Shown: positions 35,396 to 43,847, counted from the stretch's first letter. The stretch is 64,000 bases of DNA from Nocardia puris (GCF_003315035.1 NZ_QNRE01000006.1:124001-188000); one strand, 5' to 3'. Notes: generated from the sequence alone by a model not told the origin. Numbers and translations: made by a program.

Positions 35396-35827
35396 GTGGC
35401 ACCGGGATTCCTGCGGCGGCTGTTCGGGCGTGGCGGTGCGGCGACGCTCGATCCGGCCCGCGCCGACCTGGTGGTGGTGGCCCAGGGCTTCGACGACGCC
35501 GAGGCGAGTTCGGCGGCGCTGGCGCGCGCCACGGGTCTGCGGCCGGACGCCCCCGCGGTGCTGCGCCACCATCTGCGCGTCCCTCCGGACCAGGTCGCGC
35601 GGGTCTGTGAGCTCGCCGCGCAGGACGAGTACGCGCCCGCGCCGCATCCCAGCGGGCCGGGCACCGACCCGTTGGAGACGCTGATCCTGCAGCGCGTACA
35701 GGTGGTGGACGCGCTGCATCTGTCGCAGGAGCGGTCCAGGATGGCCGGGCTCGCGCAGCGCCATGACGGGTCGGCCGACGGCTGGGATGTGCTGCAACCC
35801 GGACCGGAGGGCGCGGGCGGGCGCTGA
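35396..35827 (+). CDS. conserved hypothetical protein between ctaE and trpD
   Basis: A 143-residue soluble protein of unknown function. It is Ala/Arg/Asp-rich with no membrane helix and no metal or nucleotide motif that I can see. FLRRLFGRGG at the N-terminus may be amphipathic. The GTG at 35396 has an excellent GAGGAGG (35384-35390). Codon bias is like neighbours. It is divergent from ctaE and runs towards trpD. M. tuberculosis has ctaE and trpD adjacent without it. Confidence 0.7.
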   Translation: MAPGFLRRLFGRGGAATLDPARADLVVVAQGFDDAEASSAALARATGLRPDAPAVLRHHLRVPPDQVARVCELAAQDEYAPAPHPSGPGTDPLETLILQRVQVVDALHLSQERSRMAGLAQRHDGSADGWDVLQPGPEGAGGR

Positions 35828-35834
35828 CTACCAC

Positions 35835-35840
35835 TACGCT
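35835..35840 (+). promoter_or_regulatory. candidate -10 of trpD
   Basis: TACGCT lies about 50 nt upstream of the trpD ATG; a GGGAAG ribosome site (35885-35890) sits in front of the start. Confidence 0.4.
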
Positions 35841-35890
35841 CGGTGGAAATTCGATGGCGAACCGGCGGTTCGACGGGAGAAGTTGGGAAG

Positions 35891-36952
35891 ATGAGCGCGC
35901 GCAGCTGGCCCCAGGTGCTGGGAACCCTTGCCGACGGTGACGATCTGGCCGCGGCGGACACCGCCTGGGCCATGGACGAGATCATGTCCGACAACGCCAC
36001 CTCCGCGCAGATCGCCGCGTTCGGCGTCGCGATGAAGATCAAGGGCCCCACCCCCGAGGAGCTGGGCGGACTGGCCACCGGCATGCTCGGGCACGCCCGC
36101 CTGGTGCGCGTCGACGGCGACGCGGTCGACATCGTCGGCACCGGCGGCGACCGTTCGGGTTCGGTGAACATCTCCACCATGTCCTCGATCGTGGTGGCCG
36201 CGGCCGGTGTGCCGGTGGTCAAGCACGGCAACCGGGCCGCGTCGTCCAAGACCGGCGGGGCCGATGTGCTCGAGGCGCTGGGCATCCGGCTCAACCTCGG
36301 GCCGGAGTCGGTGGCGCGCTGCGTGCGTGAGGTGGGGATCGGATTCTGTTTCGCGCCGGTGTTCCATCCCGCGCTGCGCTTCGCGGGCGCCGCGCGCCGC
36401 GAGATCGGCATCCCGACCATCTTCAATGTGCTGGGCCCGCTGACCAATCCGGCCCAGCCCCGCGCCGGACTGGTGGGGTGCGCGTTCGCCGACCTGCTGC
36501 CGGTGATCGCCGGCGTGTTCGCCGAGCGCGGCGCGAGCGCCTTGGTGGTGCGCGGCAACGACGGACTCGACGAGATCACCACCGCCGACACCACCGACAC
36601 CTGGGTGGTGTCGGGCGGACGGACCCGGCGCACCACCATCGACCCGACGAAGATCGGCATCGCGCGGGTCGATCTGGACGCGCTGCGCGGCGGCGACAAC
36701 CAGGTCAACGCCGGTGTGGCGCGGGCGGTGCTGGCCGGGACACCGGGCGCGGCGCGCGACGCCGTGCTGGTGAACTCGGCCGCCGCGATCGTGGCCTACG
36801 ACCTGTCGCGCGGGATCGGCGATCCCGACGCCGACCTGCACGAGGCGCTGGCCGCGGGCGTCGAGCGCGCCGCCGCCGCGATCGACAGCGGGCAGGCGGC
36901 GACGCTGCTGGATTCCTGGGCGAAGCTGTCGTACACCCTCGGCGAGGACTGA
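35891..36952 (+). CDS. trpD: anthranilate phosphoribosyltransferase
   Basis: A 353-residue enzyme joining PRPP and anthranilate in tryptophan synthesis. PRPP-binding GTGGDRSGSVNIST and KHGNRAASSKTGGADVLEALG are clear, as are the second-metal GNDGLDEIT and the NPAQPR motif. ATG 35891 follows GGGAAG. It is orphaned from other trp genes, as in M. tuberculosis (Rv2192c), and sits in the respiratory/envelope block. Confidence 0.96.
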   Translation: MSARSWPQVLGTLADGDDLAAADTAWAMDEIMSDNATSAQIAAFGVAMKIKGPTPEELGGLATGMLGHARLVRVDGDAVDIVGTGGDRSGSVNISTMSSIVVAAAGVPVVKHGNRAASSKTGGADVLEALGIRLNLGPESVARCVREVGIGFCFAPVFHPALRFAGAARREIGIPTIFNVLGPLTNPAQPRAGLVGCAFADLLPVIAGVFAERGASALVVRGNDGLDEITTADTTDTWVVSGGRTRRTTIDPTKIGIARVDLDALRGGDNQVNAGVARAVLAGTPGAARDAVLVNSAAAIVAYDLSRGIGDPDADLHEALAAGVERAAAAIDSGQAATLLDSWAKLSYTLGED

Positions 36953-36978
36953 ACCGGGCACCGAAACGCCCGGACAGG

Positions 36979-37254
36979 TCACTCCCCCAGCGAGAACGCG
37001 GCCTCCACGTCGGCGCGCGAGTACGACTTGAACGCGATGTGCGTGGTGGTGCGCAGCACGCCGGGCGTCTTGTCGATGCGCTCGGTCACCACCTCGGCGA
37101 TCTGCTCGTGGTCGCGCACCCGCACGATCGCGATCAGGTCCACGTCACCGGCGCACGAGTACACCTCGGCGACCCCTTCGGTGTCGGCGACCGCCTGCGC
37201 GGTCTCGGGGATGCGCCCGTTGTCGGCCTGGATCAGCACGATCGCGTTAATCAT
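36979..37254 (-). CDS. stand-alone Lrp/AsnC ligand-binding (RAM) domain
   Basis: A 91-residue protein made only of the RAM effector domain of Lrp/AsnC regulators: AIVLIQADNGRIPETAQAVADTEGVAEVYSCAGDVDLIAIV then VTERIDKTPGVLRTTTHIAF. There is no HTH. Such proteins oligomerise and bind amino acids, and may modulate full-length Lrp partners. It converges on trpD with a 26-nt gap and is probably monocistronic. Confidence 0.88.
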   Translation of the reverse strand: MINAIVLIQADNGRIPETAQAVADTEGVAEVYSCAGDVDLIAIVRVRDHEQIAEVVTERIDKTPGVLRTTTHIAFKSYSRADVEAAFSLGE

Positions 37255-37440
37255 GGGAGCCAGCCTAGTTGGGCGGGCGCGGTCCCCCTCGGACGCGCCG
37301 CGCGGTGGCGTCCGGCTGTCGGCACCGCGATGTGCCCGAGGTCTGAGCGGGTCGGCGAGCGGGGGCTGTGCGGGGTCTCGTGGGGTGCTCGTCGAGTGCC
37401 GATTGTCCAGGTCTGGCGGCCACGCGAACGAGAGCGCGGG

Positions 37441-39204
37441 TCAGCCGCGATGGTCGACGTAGTCGTCCTCGACCGGGCGGGTGCGGGCGGCGGACTCCGC
37501 GGCCGCGGCCCAGCCCAGCAGGCGGCCCGCCCCGAAGCGGGGCTCGCGGAAGCCCTCGCTGACGCGCACCAGGCGGGTGCCGGGGCGTTCCAGCCAGCGC
37601 GCGATCAGGCCGGTCTCCTCGGGGACGGCGCCGCGCAGGGGCGGGCCGGTGGCGTCGTCGCCATCGGGGAGCACGGTTTCGGCGGCGGCGACGATCTGGT
37701 CGACGATCGGCATGGGCGGGGCGCCGCGGCGAGCGACGCCGGCCCCGGCCAGGCGGCCGTACCGGATCACCGCGAAATCCCAGCCGCCCGCGCCGTCGGG
37801 GTGCGCGGCGATCAGTTCGGCGACCCGCGCGACGGCGGCGAGCCGCTGGGTGCGGTGCACGGCGCGGATCACCGCTGCCGCGCGATCTCGCAACCGGGCG
37901 GCGGCCTCGAAATGCTCCGCATTCGAATGGGTTTCGATGCGGTCCAGCATGGCGCGCAGCACCGCGTCGTCGGCGCCGGCGAACAGGGCGCGCACGGCGG
38001 CGGGCGCGGGCGCGTATTCCTTTGTGTCCGCCGGTGTTCCGGCGGGTGTGGCGGCCGGGCAGCCGCCGACCACCGCGGGCGGGCAGTCGTGGCGGCCCAT
38101 CCGGGGCAGTCGGGTGGTGCAGGTGCGCAGCCCGGCGTGTTCGGCGAGGGTCGCGCCCACGTCGGCCGCGTCCTGCCGGGAAGTAAAGGGGCCCAGCGCA
38201 TCCCGGGTGGGGGTGCGGACCACGGCGAAGCGCGGGAACGGCTCGTCGGTGAGCGTCAGCCACCAGGCGCGCTTGGGGAACTTGGACCGCCGGTTGTAGG
38301 GCGGCGCGTGCGCGGCCAGCAGCCGCAGCTCCCGCACCCCGGCCTCGAGCCCGTGCGCGCACACCACGTGGTCTACACGTGTGGCCAGCGCCACCATCTC
38401 CTTCATCCGACCCCTGGTCTCCGAACCGGTGAAGTAGTTGCGCACACGGCGGCGCAGATCCACCGCCGTCCCTATATATAGGACTTCGTCGGACGGTCCA
38501 CGGAACAGATACACGCCGGGGGCGCGCGGGAGATCAACGGCCAGTGTGCGTTTCGAGCGCTGCGTGGACGTGACATCGGGCAGGTAGTCCATCAGCTCGG
38601 TGAGGCTGTGCACCCCTTGGTTTCCCACGCGGGCGATCAGCGCGTGCAGGACGTCGACGGTGGCGCGGGCGTCATCGAGCGCGCGGTGCGTGGGCTGGAC
38701 GCTCGCGCCCAGGATCCTGGCCAGCGTCGCCAGGCGCACCGAGGGCGCCTCGTCGCGGCCGAGCACGCGCCGCGCCAGCTTCACCGTGCACAGCACCGGC
38801 GCCTTCGGCCACTCCAGCGCGCAGCGCGACGCCGCCGCGCGCAGGAAGGCGGTGTCGAACCGGGCATTGTGGGCCACCAGCACCGCGCCCGCCGCGAACT
38901 CCAGGAAGCCGGGCAGCACCGCCTCGATGCGCGGCGCCTCGTAGACCATGGCGGTGGTGATGCCCGTGACGTGCACGACGGCGGGCGGGATGGACCGGCC
39001 CGGGTTCACCAGCGTCGCGAACTCCCCCAGCACCTCGCCGCCGCGCACCTTGACCGCCCCGATCTCGGTGATGGCGTCCGCCTCGGCGCTGGTGCCGGTG
39101 GTCTCCAGGTCCACGACCACGAACGTGGTGTCGTACAGCGGGGTGTCGAGTTCGTCGAAGGCCAGCTGCACGGCAGCGGCCCGGCGCGCGGCGGGGTCGG
39201 GCAC
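37441..39204 (-). CDS. DEDDh exonuclease fused to UvrC-like GIY-YIG domain (Rv2191 type)
   Basis: A 587-residue two-nuclease fusion. The N-terminal DEDDh exonuclease (about 20-190, as in DNA polymerase III epsilon) starts at TTFVVVDLETTGTS and ends HRALDDARATVD. The C-terminal half begins with a GIY-YIG endonuclease fold, APGVYLFRGPSDEVLYIGTAVDLRRRVRNYFTG, followed by UvrC-like helices (EHFEAAARLRDRAAAV resembles the UvrB-interacting UVR motif). A role in DNA repair independent of or alongside UvrABC is inferred. The GTG start at 39204 is used. It is the Rv2191 homologue beside trpD and the NlpC/P60 genes. Confidence 0.9.
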   Translation of the reverse strand: MPDPAARRAAAVQLAFDELDTPLYDTTFVVVDLETTGTSAEADAITEIGAVKVRGGEVLGEFATLVNPGRSIPPAVVHVTGITTAMVYEAPRIEAVLPGFLEFAAGAVLVAHNARFDTAFLRAAASRCALEWPKAPVLCTVKLARRVLGRDEAPSVRLATLARILGASVQPTHRALDDARATVDVLHALIARVGNQGVHSLTELMDYLPDVTSTQRSKRTLAVDLPRAPGVYLFRGPSDEVLYIGTAVDLRRRVRNYFTGSETRGRMKEMVALATRVDHVVCAHGLEAGVRELRLLAAHAPPYNRRSKFPKRAWWLTLTDEPFPRFAVVRTPTRDALGPFTSRQDAADVGATLAEHAGLRTCTTRLPRMGRHDCPPAVVGGCPAATPAGTPADTKEYAPAPAAVRALFAGADDAVLRAMLDRIETHSNAEHFEAAARLRDRAAAVIRAVHRTQRLAAVARVAELIAAHPDGAGGWDFAVIRYGRLAGAGVARRGAPPMPIVDQIVAAAETVLPDGDDATGPPLRGAVPEETGLIARWLERPGTRLVRVSEGFREPRFGAGRLLGWAAAAESAARTRPVEDDYVDHRG

Positions 39205-39677
39205 GGCGTGCAGCCTAGGACCGGGGTCCGACAGATCCGCGCACGCGACGAATCGCGTGAAAAGTCCGAATTTCTCGCGCGAGGACTTCGCTCGAATACC
39301 CCCGGAATGATCTAGAACACGAAAAAGCGAGCCAGATCACATTTCCGCGCGCGATGAATGAGCGCCCGGGCGTGTCCGATACGGCGTACAGGCCGGAGGG
39401 ACGGCGCGGGGACCCCACGAGGGCACACATGGGCAAGCGACCGGTTCCATAGCGCGACCTATGCTGGAACACGCGGTGTGACCTGGGGATATCTCCGGAA
39501 ATCGGACCCCGCGACACGCCGACGCCCACCTGAGACACCGGGCCGCGGCGAGGCGCCCGCGGGCCGGCTACGCGCCGTCGTTATCGTTTCGTGATTGCTG
39601 TGAGATACCTCGCAGATATACCCACGGCCAATTGTTGAGCGCCCGCATTTCGGATGCCCGCGACTTTACAAACCCTC

Positions 39678-39705
39678 GTGACGTGTTCGTAACCTTTTCG
39701 AGACC
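39678..39705 (+). promoter_or_regulatory. three 11-bp phased repeats (MtrA-box-like) before NlpC/P60 gene 1
   Basis: GTGACG (39678), GTAACC (39689) and GAGACC (39700) start exactly 11 bp apart, one helical turn. GTnAC direct repeats with this spacing resemble binding sites of the envelope response regulator MtrA. A copy of the last two units precedes the next NlpC/P60 gene at the same spacing. Confidence 0.5.
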
Positions 39706-39795
39706 TCACGGAGTTCGCCGCGCCAGACCGGTGCGGTGCCACGCAGTCCGCCGCGCCACCGGGTGCGGCGTCGTGGGGCAGATAGGAAGTACCCG
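39706..39795 (+). other. GC-rich structured 5' leader of NlpC/P60 gene 1
   Basis: A leader with stems such as CGCCGC/GCGGCG (39749-39754 with 39765-39770) and a GGGGCAG segment shared with the leader of the next gene. Actinobacterial NlpC/P60 genes are known to carry c-di-AMP (ydaO) riboswitches, but I cannot align the ydaO core convincingly here. Confidence 0.3.
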
Positions 39796-39799
39796 CATC

Positions 39800-40378
39800 A
39801 TGGCGACCAACACCGTCAAGCGACAGGCGCAGCGAGCCGTTGCCGCCGGAGCTCTCGGCGCTGCCACCATCGGCGCGTTCCTCCTCCCCGCCGCGCCCGC
39901 CTCGGCCCAGCCGGTGACCATCCCCGGCATCGGCACCTTCGAGGTGCCCGACGGCCTGCCGATCCCGGCCGAGATCCCCGGCCTGCAGCTCGGCACCCCG
40001 CCCGGCACCCCGCCGCCGTTCGTCGCGCCGCAGAAGACCCTCGGCGAGGTGGCGCTCGACGCCGCCCGCACCAAGCTCGGCGCGCCCTACGTCTACGGCG
40101 CCGCGGGCCCCAACGCCTTCGACTGCTCGGGCCTCGTGCAGTGGGCCTACCGCCAGGCCGGCATGGAGCTGCCCCGCACCAGCGGCGCGCAGCTGTCCGC
40201 CGGTAGCCCGGTCTCGCTCGACAGCCTCCAGCCCGGCGACCTGGTGTCGTTCTACGGCGGCGGCCACTCCGGCCTGTACGCGGGCGACGGCAACGTCATC
40301 CACGCCTCCACCTCCGGCACCCCGGTGATGATCGCCCCGATCTCGTCGATGCCGTTCGCGGGCGCCCGCCGTTTCTGA
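39800..40378 (+). CDS. secreted NlpC/P60 peptidoglycan endopeptidase
   Basis: A 192-residue secreted cell-wall hydrolase with a signal peptide (cleavage after A-P-A-S-A, about 36), a short Pro-rich linker and a C-terminal NlpC/P60 domain. The catalytic Cys 109 is in FDCSGLVQWAY, His 156 in GGGHSGLYAG, and the third residue His 168 in VIHAST. Enzymes of this type cut D-Glu-mesoDAP cross-bridge peptides. The ATG at 39800 follows AGGAAG (39784-39789). It is the first of two tandem NlpC/P60 genes. Confidence 0.92.
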   Translation: MATNTVKRQAQRAVAAGALGAATIGAFLLPAAPASAQPVTIPGIGTFEVPDGLPIPAEIPGLQLGTPPGTPPPFVAPQKTLGEVALDAARTKLGAPYVYGAAGPNAFDCSGLVQWAYRQAGMELPRTSGAQLSAGSPVSLDSLQPGDLVSFYGGGHSGLYAGDGNVIHASTSGTPVMIAPISSMPFAGARRF

Positions 40379-40472
40379 TCCGCGGAACCGGGTCGCGCCC
40401 GTCGCGACCCGGTTCTCCGCCCGCCGGCCGTGATCGGTTCGTTCTCCACTGGACACCGACCGCGGCCGTTTC

Positions 40473-40489
40473 GTAACCTAAATGAGACC
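40473..40489 (+). promoter_or_regulatory. two 11-bp phased repeats before NlpC/P60 gene 2
   Basis: GTAACC (40473) and GAGACC (40484) are 11 bp apart in the context TTCGTAACCT-GAGACCT, nearly the same as at 39687-39706. The duplication points to a common regulator of both peptidase genes. Confidence 0.5.
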
Positions 40490-40595
40490 TACCCGGGGAG
40501 CAGAGCCGCCGAACCCGTCTCCGCGCTCCGTCTGGGCGACAGCGTCGCTTTCCACCGCACGAGTCGGCATCACGAGAGAACGGGGCAGGCAGGCT
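40490..40595 (+). other. structured 5' leader of NlpC/P60 gene 2
   Basis: Contains CCGCCGAACCCG, a GCGAC-AGC-GTCGC hairpin (40536-40548) and AGAACGGGGCAGGCAGG just before the start. GCCGAAnCCG and GAACGGGG segments are reminiscent of the c-di-AMP riboswitch core, but the order is not a clear match. The GGGGCAGG part could also act as the ribosome site. Confidence 0.35.
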
Positions 40596-41660
40596 GTGAC
40601 CGCTGAGCATCGAGGACTTCGCGCCAAGCGTCTGGTGGGCGCCGCGCTGACGGCCACCGCCCTGGTCACCGCGCTGTGCGCGGGCGGCCCGGCCGGCGCC
40701 GATCCGGCCTCGCTGCCCGCCACCGCGAGCGATGCCGTGCAGCGGATGATCGAGCTGTCGCGCGAGTCCGAACAGCTCAATCAGCAGGCGCTCGGCGTCC
40801 AGGAGGAACTCGACGCCAAGCTGGCCGCCCAGCGCGAGGCCGACGCGAAACTGGCCGAGGCCACCCGCCTGGCCGACGCCGCCCGCGCCGAGGTCCGCGC
40901 GTACCAGCCGGTCATCGACCGCACCGCGATCGCCACCTACACCGGCGCGCGCACCGACCGCATGTACGCGGTCCTGGTGAGCGATTCCCCGCAGCGCCTG
41001 CTCGATCAGATGTCCACGCTGGACGTCCTCACCCAGCAGACCACGGATCAACTGAGCCGGTTCAAGAAGGCCACCGACGCCGCCGAGACCGCCGAGTCCG
41101 CGGCCCGCGCCGCCGCCGACGCGGCCGGGAGCGCCGCCGCCGAGGCCGAGCGCTTGCGCGCCGATCTGGAGCGCAAGCGCAGCGATCTGGGCGGCGCCAT
41201 CGCGCAGGTCGTCGAGGCGTGGGGCGCGCTGTCGGCGGGCGACAAGTCGGCGCTGGCCGGTTCCCCCTTCCCGCCCGGCTTCGACCGCGACACCCTCCTG
41301 CAGGGGCTGGTGCCCGGCAGCGGCACCAGCGCGCTCGCCGCGGGACTCACCCGCGTCGGCGACCCGTACGTGTGGGGCGCCACCGGCCCCGACCAGTTCG
41401 ACTGCTCCGGCCTGGTGCAGTGGGCGTTCAAGCAGGTCGGCAAGAACGTGCCGCGCACCAGCTCCCAGCAGGCGAGCTACGGCACCCCGGTCAGCCGCGA
41501 CCAGCTGCAACCCGGCGACGTCGTGTTCTTCTACCCCTCGATCTCGCATGTGGGCATCTACGCGGGCAACGGGCTGATGCTGCACGCCTCCACCTTCGGC
41601 GTGCCGGTGGCCGTCGCGCCGATGGATTCCACGCCGTTCCATTCCGCCAGGCGATACTAG
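40596..41660 (+). CDS. secreted NlpC/P60 endopeptidase with coiled-coil N-domain (RipC/Rv2190c type)
   Basis: A 354-residue protein with a signal peptide (LVTALCAGGPAGA), then a long Ala/Glu/Arg-rich coiled coil (about 45-235) like the inhibitory/FtsX-interacting region of RipC. The C-terminal NlpC/P60 domain has catalytic Cys about 270 (FDCSGLVQWAFKQ), His in SISHVGIYAG and LHASTF. The GTG at 40596 fits. The position between Rv2191 and Rv2189c homologues equals M. tuberculosis Rv2190c. It probably acts in cell division or envelope remodelling. Confidence 0.92.
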   Translation: MTAEHRGLRAKRLVGAALTATALVTALCAGGPAGADPASLPATASDAVQRMIELSRESEQLNQQALGVQEELDAKLAAQREADAKLAEATRLADAARAEVRAYQPVIDRTAIATYTGARTDRMYAVLVSDSPQRLLDQMSTLDVLTQQTTDQLSRFKKATDAAETAESAARAAADAAGSAAAEAERLRADLERKRSDLGGAIAQVVEAWGALSAGDKSALAGSPFPPGFDRDTLLQGLVPGSGTSALAAGLTRVGDPYVWGATGPDQFDCSGLVQWAFKQVGKNVPRTSSQQASYGTPVSRDQLQPGDVVFFYPSISHVGIYAGNGLMLHASTFGVPVAVAPMDSTPFHSARRY

Positions 41661-41666
41661 GGACCC

Positions 41667-42668
41667 ATGGACGGTTGGCGACGGGCACGAGCCTGGTGCA
41701 CAGCGCGGGGACGATGCCAGTTCGTCCTCACCGCGGCGGCCGTCGTCCTCCTCACCGGTGTGTGCGGCGCCCTTGTCGCGCTGCCGTATTCGGTCACACC
41801 CGACGCTCCGGCCGCTCAGCACCTCGTGACCGACAGCGCCGGCCAACCCACCGCCGAGGACCCGCGCCTGGCGGCGGTGCGCCGCACGCTCGAACCGTTC
41901 GGCCCGATCGAGACGGTCACCGTCCCCGGCGCCGACGGCCGCGACTCGCTGGTCGCCGGGCACCCGAGCCACCGCGCCGATATGGAGGTGCTGGCCGCCG
42001 CCCTGCCCGAGGCGATCGCCTCGGTCACCGACCTGTGGGGTCCGGACTGGGCGCGCTCCGCGCTGGTGGTAGTCGCCGCCACCCCGTCGGAGTTCGCCGC
42101 CCTGGTGCGCGCGGGCGCCCAGATGCTCACCGGCGTCGCCGCCGCCTCGGTCTCCGACCCGTTCACCCCGGGCACCCAGCCCACCGGCCAGCGCGTGGTG
42201 TTCAGCCCCGACGCCGGACGCCGCCTGTCCCCCGAGGCGATGAGCACGCTGTTGCGCCACGAGCTCACCCACGTCGCCGCCCGCGCCCAGACCGTCGACG
42301 GCGCACCGCAGTGGATGCTCGAAGGTTTCGCCGAGTACGCCGCGCACCGCAATGGTGAACGCGCCTTCGCCGATATCGCCCCCACCCTGGACGCCGACCT
42401 GCGCCGGGGCGCGCTGCCCGCCGATCTGCCCGCCGATCCCGAATTCGGCGGTGCGAACGCCGTGCTCGCCTACGAGCAGGCGTGGTCGGTGAGCGAGTAC
42501 GTCGCGCAGCGCTACGACGAGGCGCGACTCGTCGCGCTCTACCGCCGCCTCGCCGCGGCCCCGGTCGACGTCGCGGGCGAGGACGCGATCCTGCGCGAGG
42601 TGCTGGGCACCGGCCGCGCGAGTTTCGTCGCGGGCTGGCGCGACTGGCTGCCGGCCCGCCCCCGATGA
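41667..42668 (+). CDS. membrane-anchored zinc-peptidase-like protein (Rv2189c region)
   Basis: A 333-residue protein with one N-terminal signal anchor (about 19-42) and an exported domain. It contains HELTHVAARAQ (HExxH zinc motif, H198) and, 18 residues on, MLEGFAEYAAHRNG, whose Glu fits a gluzincin third ligand. A metallopeptidase role is inferred; substrate unknown. It starts 6 nt after the RipC-type gene and is probably cotranscribed, suggesting a role in envelope processing. Confidence 0.75.
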   Translation: MDGWRRARAWCTARGRCQFVLTAAAVVLLTGVCGALVALPYSVTPDAPAAQHLVTDSAGQPTAEDPRLAAVRRTLEPFGPIETVTVPGADGRDSLVAGHPSHRADMEVLAAALPEAIASVTDLWGPDWARSALVVVAATPSEFAALVRAGAQMLTGVAAASVSDPFTPGTQPTGQRVVFSPDAGRRLSPEAMSTLLRHELTHVAARAQTVDGAPQWMLEGFAEYAAHRNGERAFADIAPTLDADLRRGALPADLPADPEFGGANAVLAYEQAWSVSEYVAQRYDEARLVALYRRLAAAPVDVAGEDAILREVLGTGRASFVAGWRDWLPARPR

Positions 42669-42706
42669 CCGAGCCACCACGGCGGCGCCGCGCCCGCCGC
42701 ACCAAG

Positions 42707-42712
42707 TAGGTT
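42707..42712 (+). promoter_or_regulatory. -10 of leaderless pimB'
   Basis: TAGGTT followed by GTCCCCC and the ATG at 42720, a 7-nt leaderless spacing without a ribosome site. Confidence 0.5.
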
Positions 42713-42719
42713 GTCCCCC

Positions 42720-43847
42720 ATGGCCCGAACTCTGCTGGTGACCAATGATTTCCCGCCGCGGCCGGGCGGTATCCAGTCGTATCTGCAGGCGATGGCGGGC
42801 CAGCTCGCCCCCGACGATCTGGTCGTCTACGCGCCCCGCTGGCGTGGCGACTCGCACCTGAAGTACGACGCCCAGCAGAAGTTCCAGGTGGTCCGGCATC
42901 CGACCACGCTGATGCTGCCCACCCCGCTGGTGCTGCGGCGTGCCGCACGCCTGCTGCGCGACGAGAAATGCGACACCGTATGGTTCGGCGCGGCCGCGCC
43001 GCTGGCGCTGCTCTCCCCCGCGCTGCGCCGCGCCGGCGCCGAGCGCATCCTCGCCAGCACCCACGGCCACGAGGTCGGCTGGTCCATGCTGCCCGGCGCG
43101 CGCCAGACGCTGCGCGTCATCGGCGACCACACCGATGTCGTCACCTACGTCAGCAAATACACGCGCGGCCGGTTCGCCTCCGCGTTCGGCCGCGACGCCG
43201 CGCTCGAGTACCTGCCGCCCGGGGTCGACACCGAGAAGTTCCGTCCCGACCCGGCCGCCAGGGCCGAGCTGCGCGCCCGCTACGGCCTCGGCGACCGGCC
43301 CACCATCCTGTGCCTGTCGCGGCTGGTGCCGCGCAAGGGCCAGGACATGCTGATCACCGCCATGCTCGACATCCGCGAACGGGTGGACGGCGCGGTGCTG
43401 GTGATCGCGGGCGGCGGCCCGTACGAGGAGAAGCTGCGCGCCTACGCCGCCGCGCTCGGCGTCGAGAACGACGTGAAGTTCCTCGGCCGCGTCCCCTCGG
43501 CCGAACTGGCCGCCCACCACACCCTCGCCGACGTGTTCGCCATGCCGTGCCGCACGCGCGGCGGGGGCCTGGACGTCGAAGGGCTCGGCATCGTCTACCT
43601 GGAGGCGTCGGCGACCGGTGTGCCCGTGGTGGCCGGACGGTCCGGCGGCGCGCCGGAGACCGTGCTCGAGGGCCGGACGGGTCGCGTGGTGGACGGCCGC
43701 AAGGTCACCGAGATCGCCGACGCGCTGGTGGACATCCTCGCCGACCGCGACGCCGCCGCCCGCATGGGCGAGGCCGGTCGGGCGTGGGTCGAGGAGAACT
43801 GGCGGTGGGACACGCACGGCGCGCGCCTGCGTCAGCTGCTGCGCTGA
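42720..43847 (+). CDS. pimB: GDP-mannose-dependent alpha-(1->6) phosphatidylinositol monomannoside mannosyltransferase PimB'
   Basis: A 375-residue GT-B (GT4) cytosolic-face enzyme that adds the second mannose to Ac1PIM1. N-terminal NDFPPRPGGIQSYLQ is the family hallmark; THGHEVGW, SRLVPRKGQDMLI and the donor EX7E region EGLGIVYLEASATGVPVVAG match. The length equals M. tuberculosis Rv2188c. It is upstream of Rv2186c-Rv2182c homologues in the same order. The ATG at 42720 is used. Confidence 0.95.
   Translation: MARTLLVTNDFPPRPGGIQSYLQAMAGQLAPDDLVVYAPRWRGDSHLKYDAQQKFQVVRHPTTLMLPTPLVLRRAARLLRDEKCDTVWFGAAAPLALLSPALRRAGAERILASTHGHEVGWSMLPGARQTLRVIGDHTDVVTYVSKYTRGRFASAFGRDAALEYLPPGVDTEKFRPDPAARAELRARYGLGDRPTILCLSRLVPRKGQDMLITAMLDIRERVDGAVLVIAGGGPYEEKLRAYAAALGVENDVKFLGRVPSAELAAHHTLADVFAMPCRTRGGGLDVEGLGIVYLEASATGVPVVAGRSGGAPETVLEGRTGRVVDGRKVTEIADALVDILADRDAAARMGEAGRAWVEENWRWDTHGARLRQLLR

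Larger units (their letters stand above)
39205..39799. other. regulatory intergenic region before the first NlpC/P60 gene
   Basis: There is no gene in these ~595 bases. The last 120 nt hold the phased repeat and structured leader listed separately. The first part is AT-richer than the neighbours (around 39240-39360) and shows no recognisable feature. Confidence 0.5.

Noticed and set aside
38470..38482. TATATATA-like sequence as a promoter
   Set aside because: It is inside the GIY-YIG coding region (VLYIGTAV) of the minus-strand nuclease gene.
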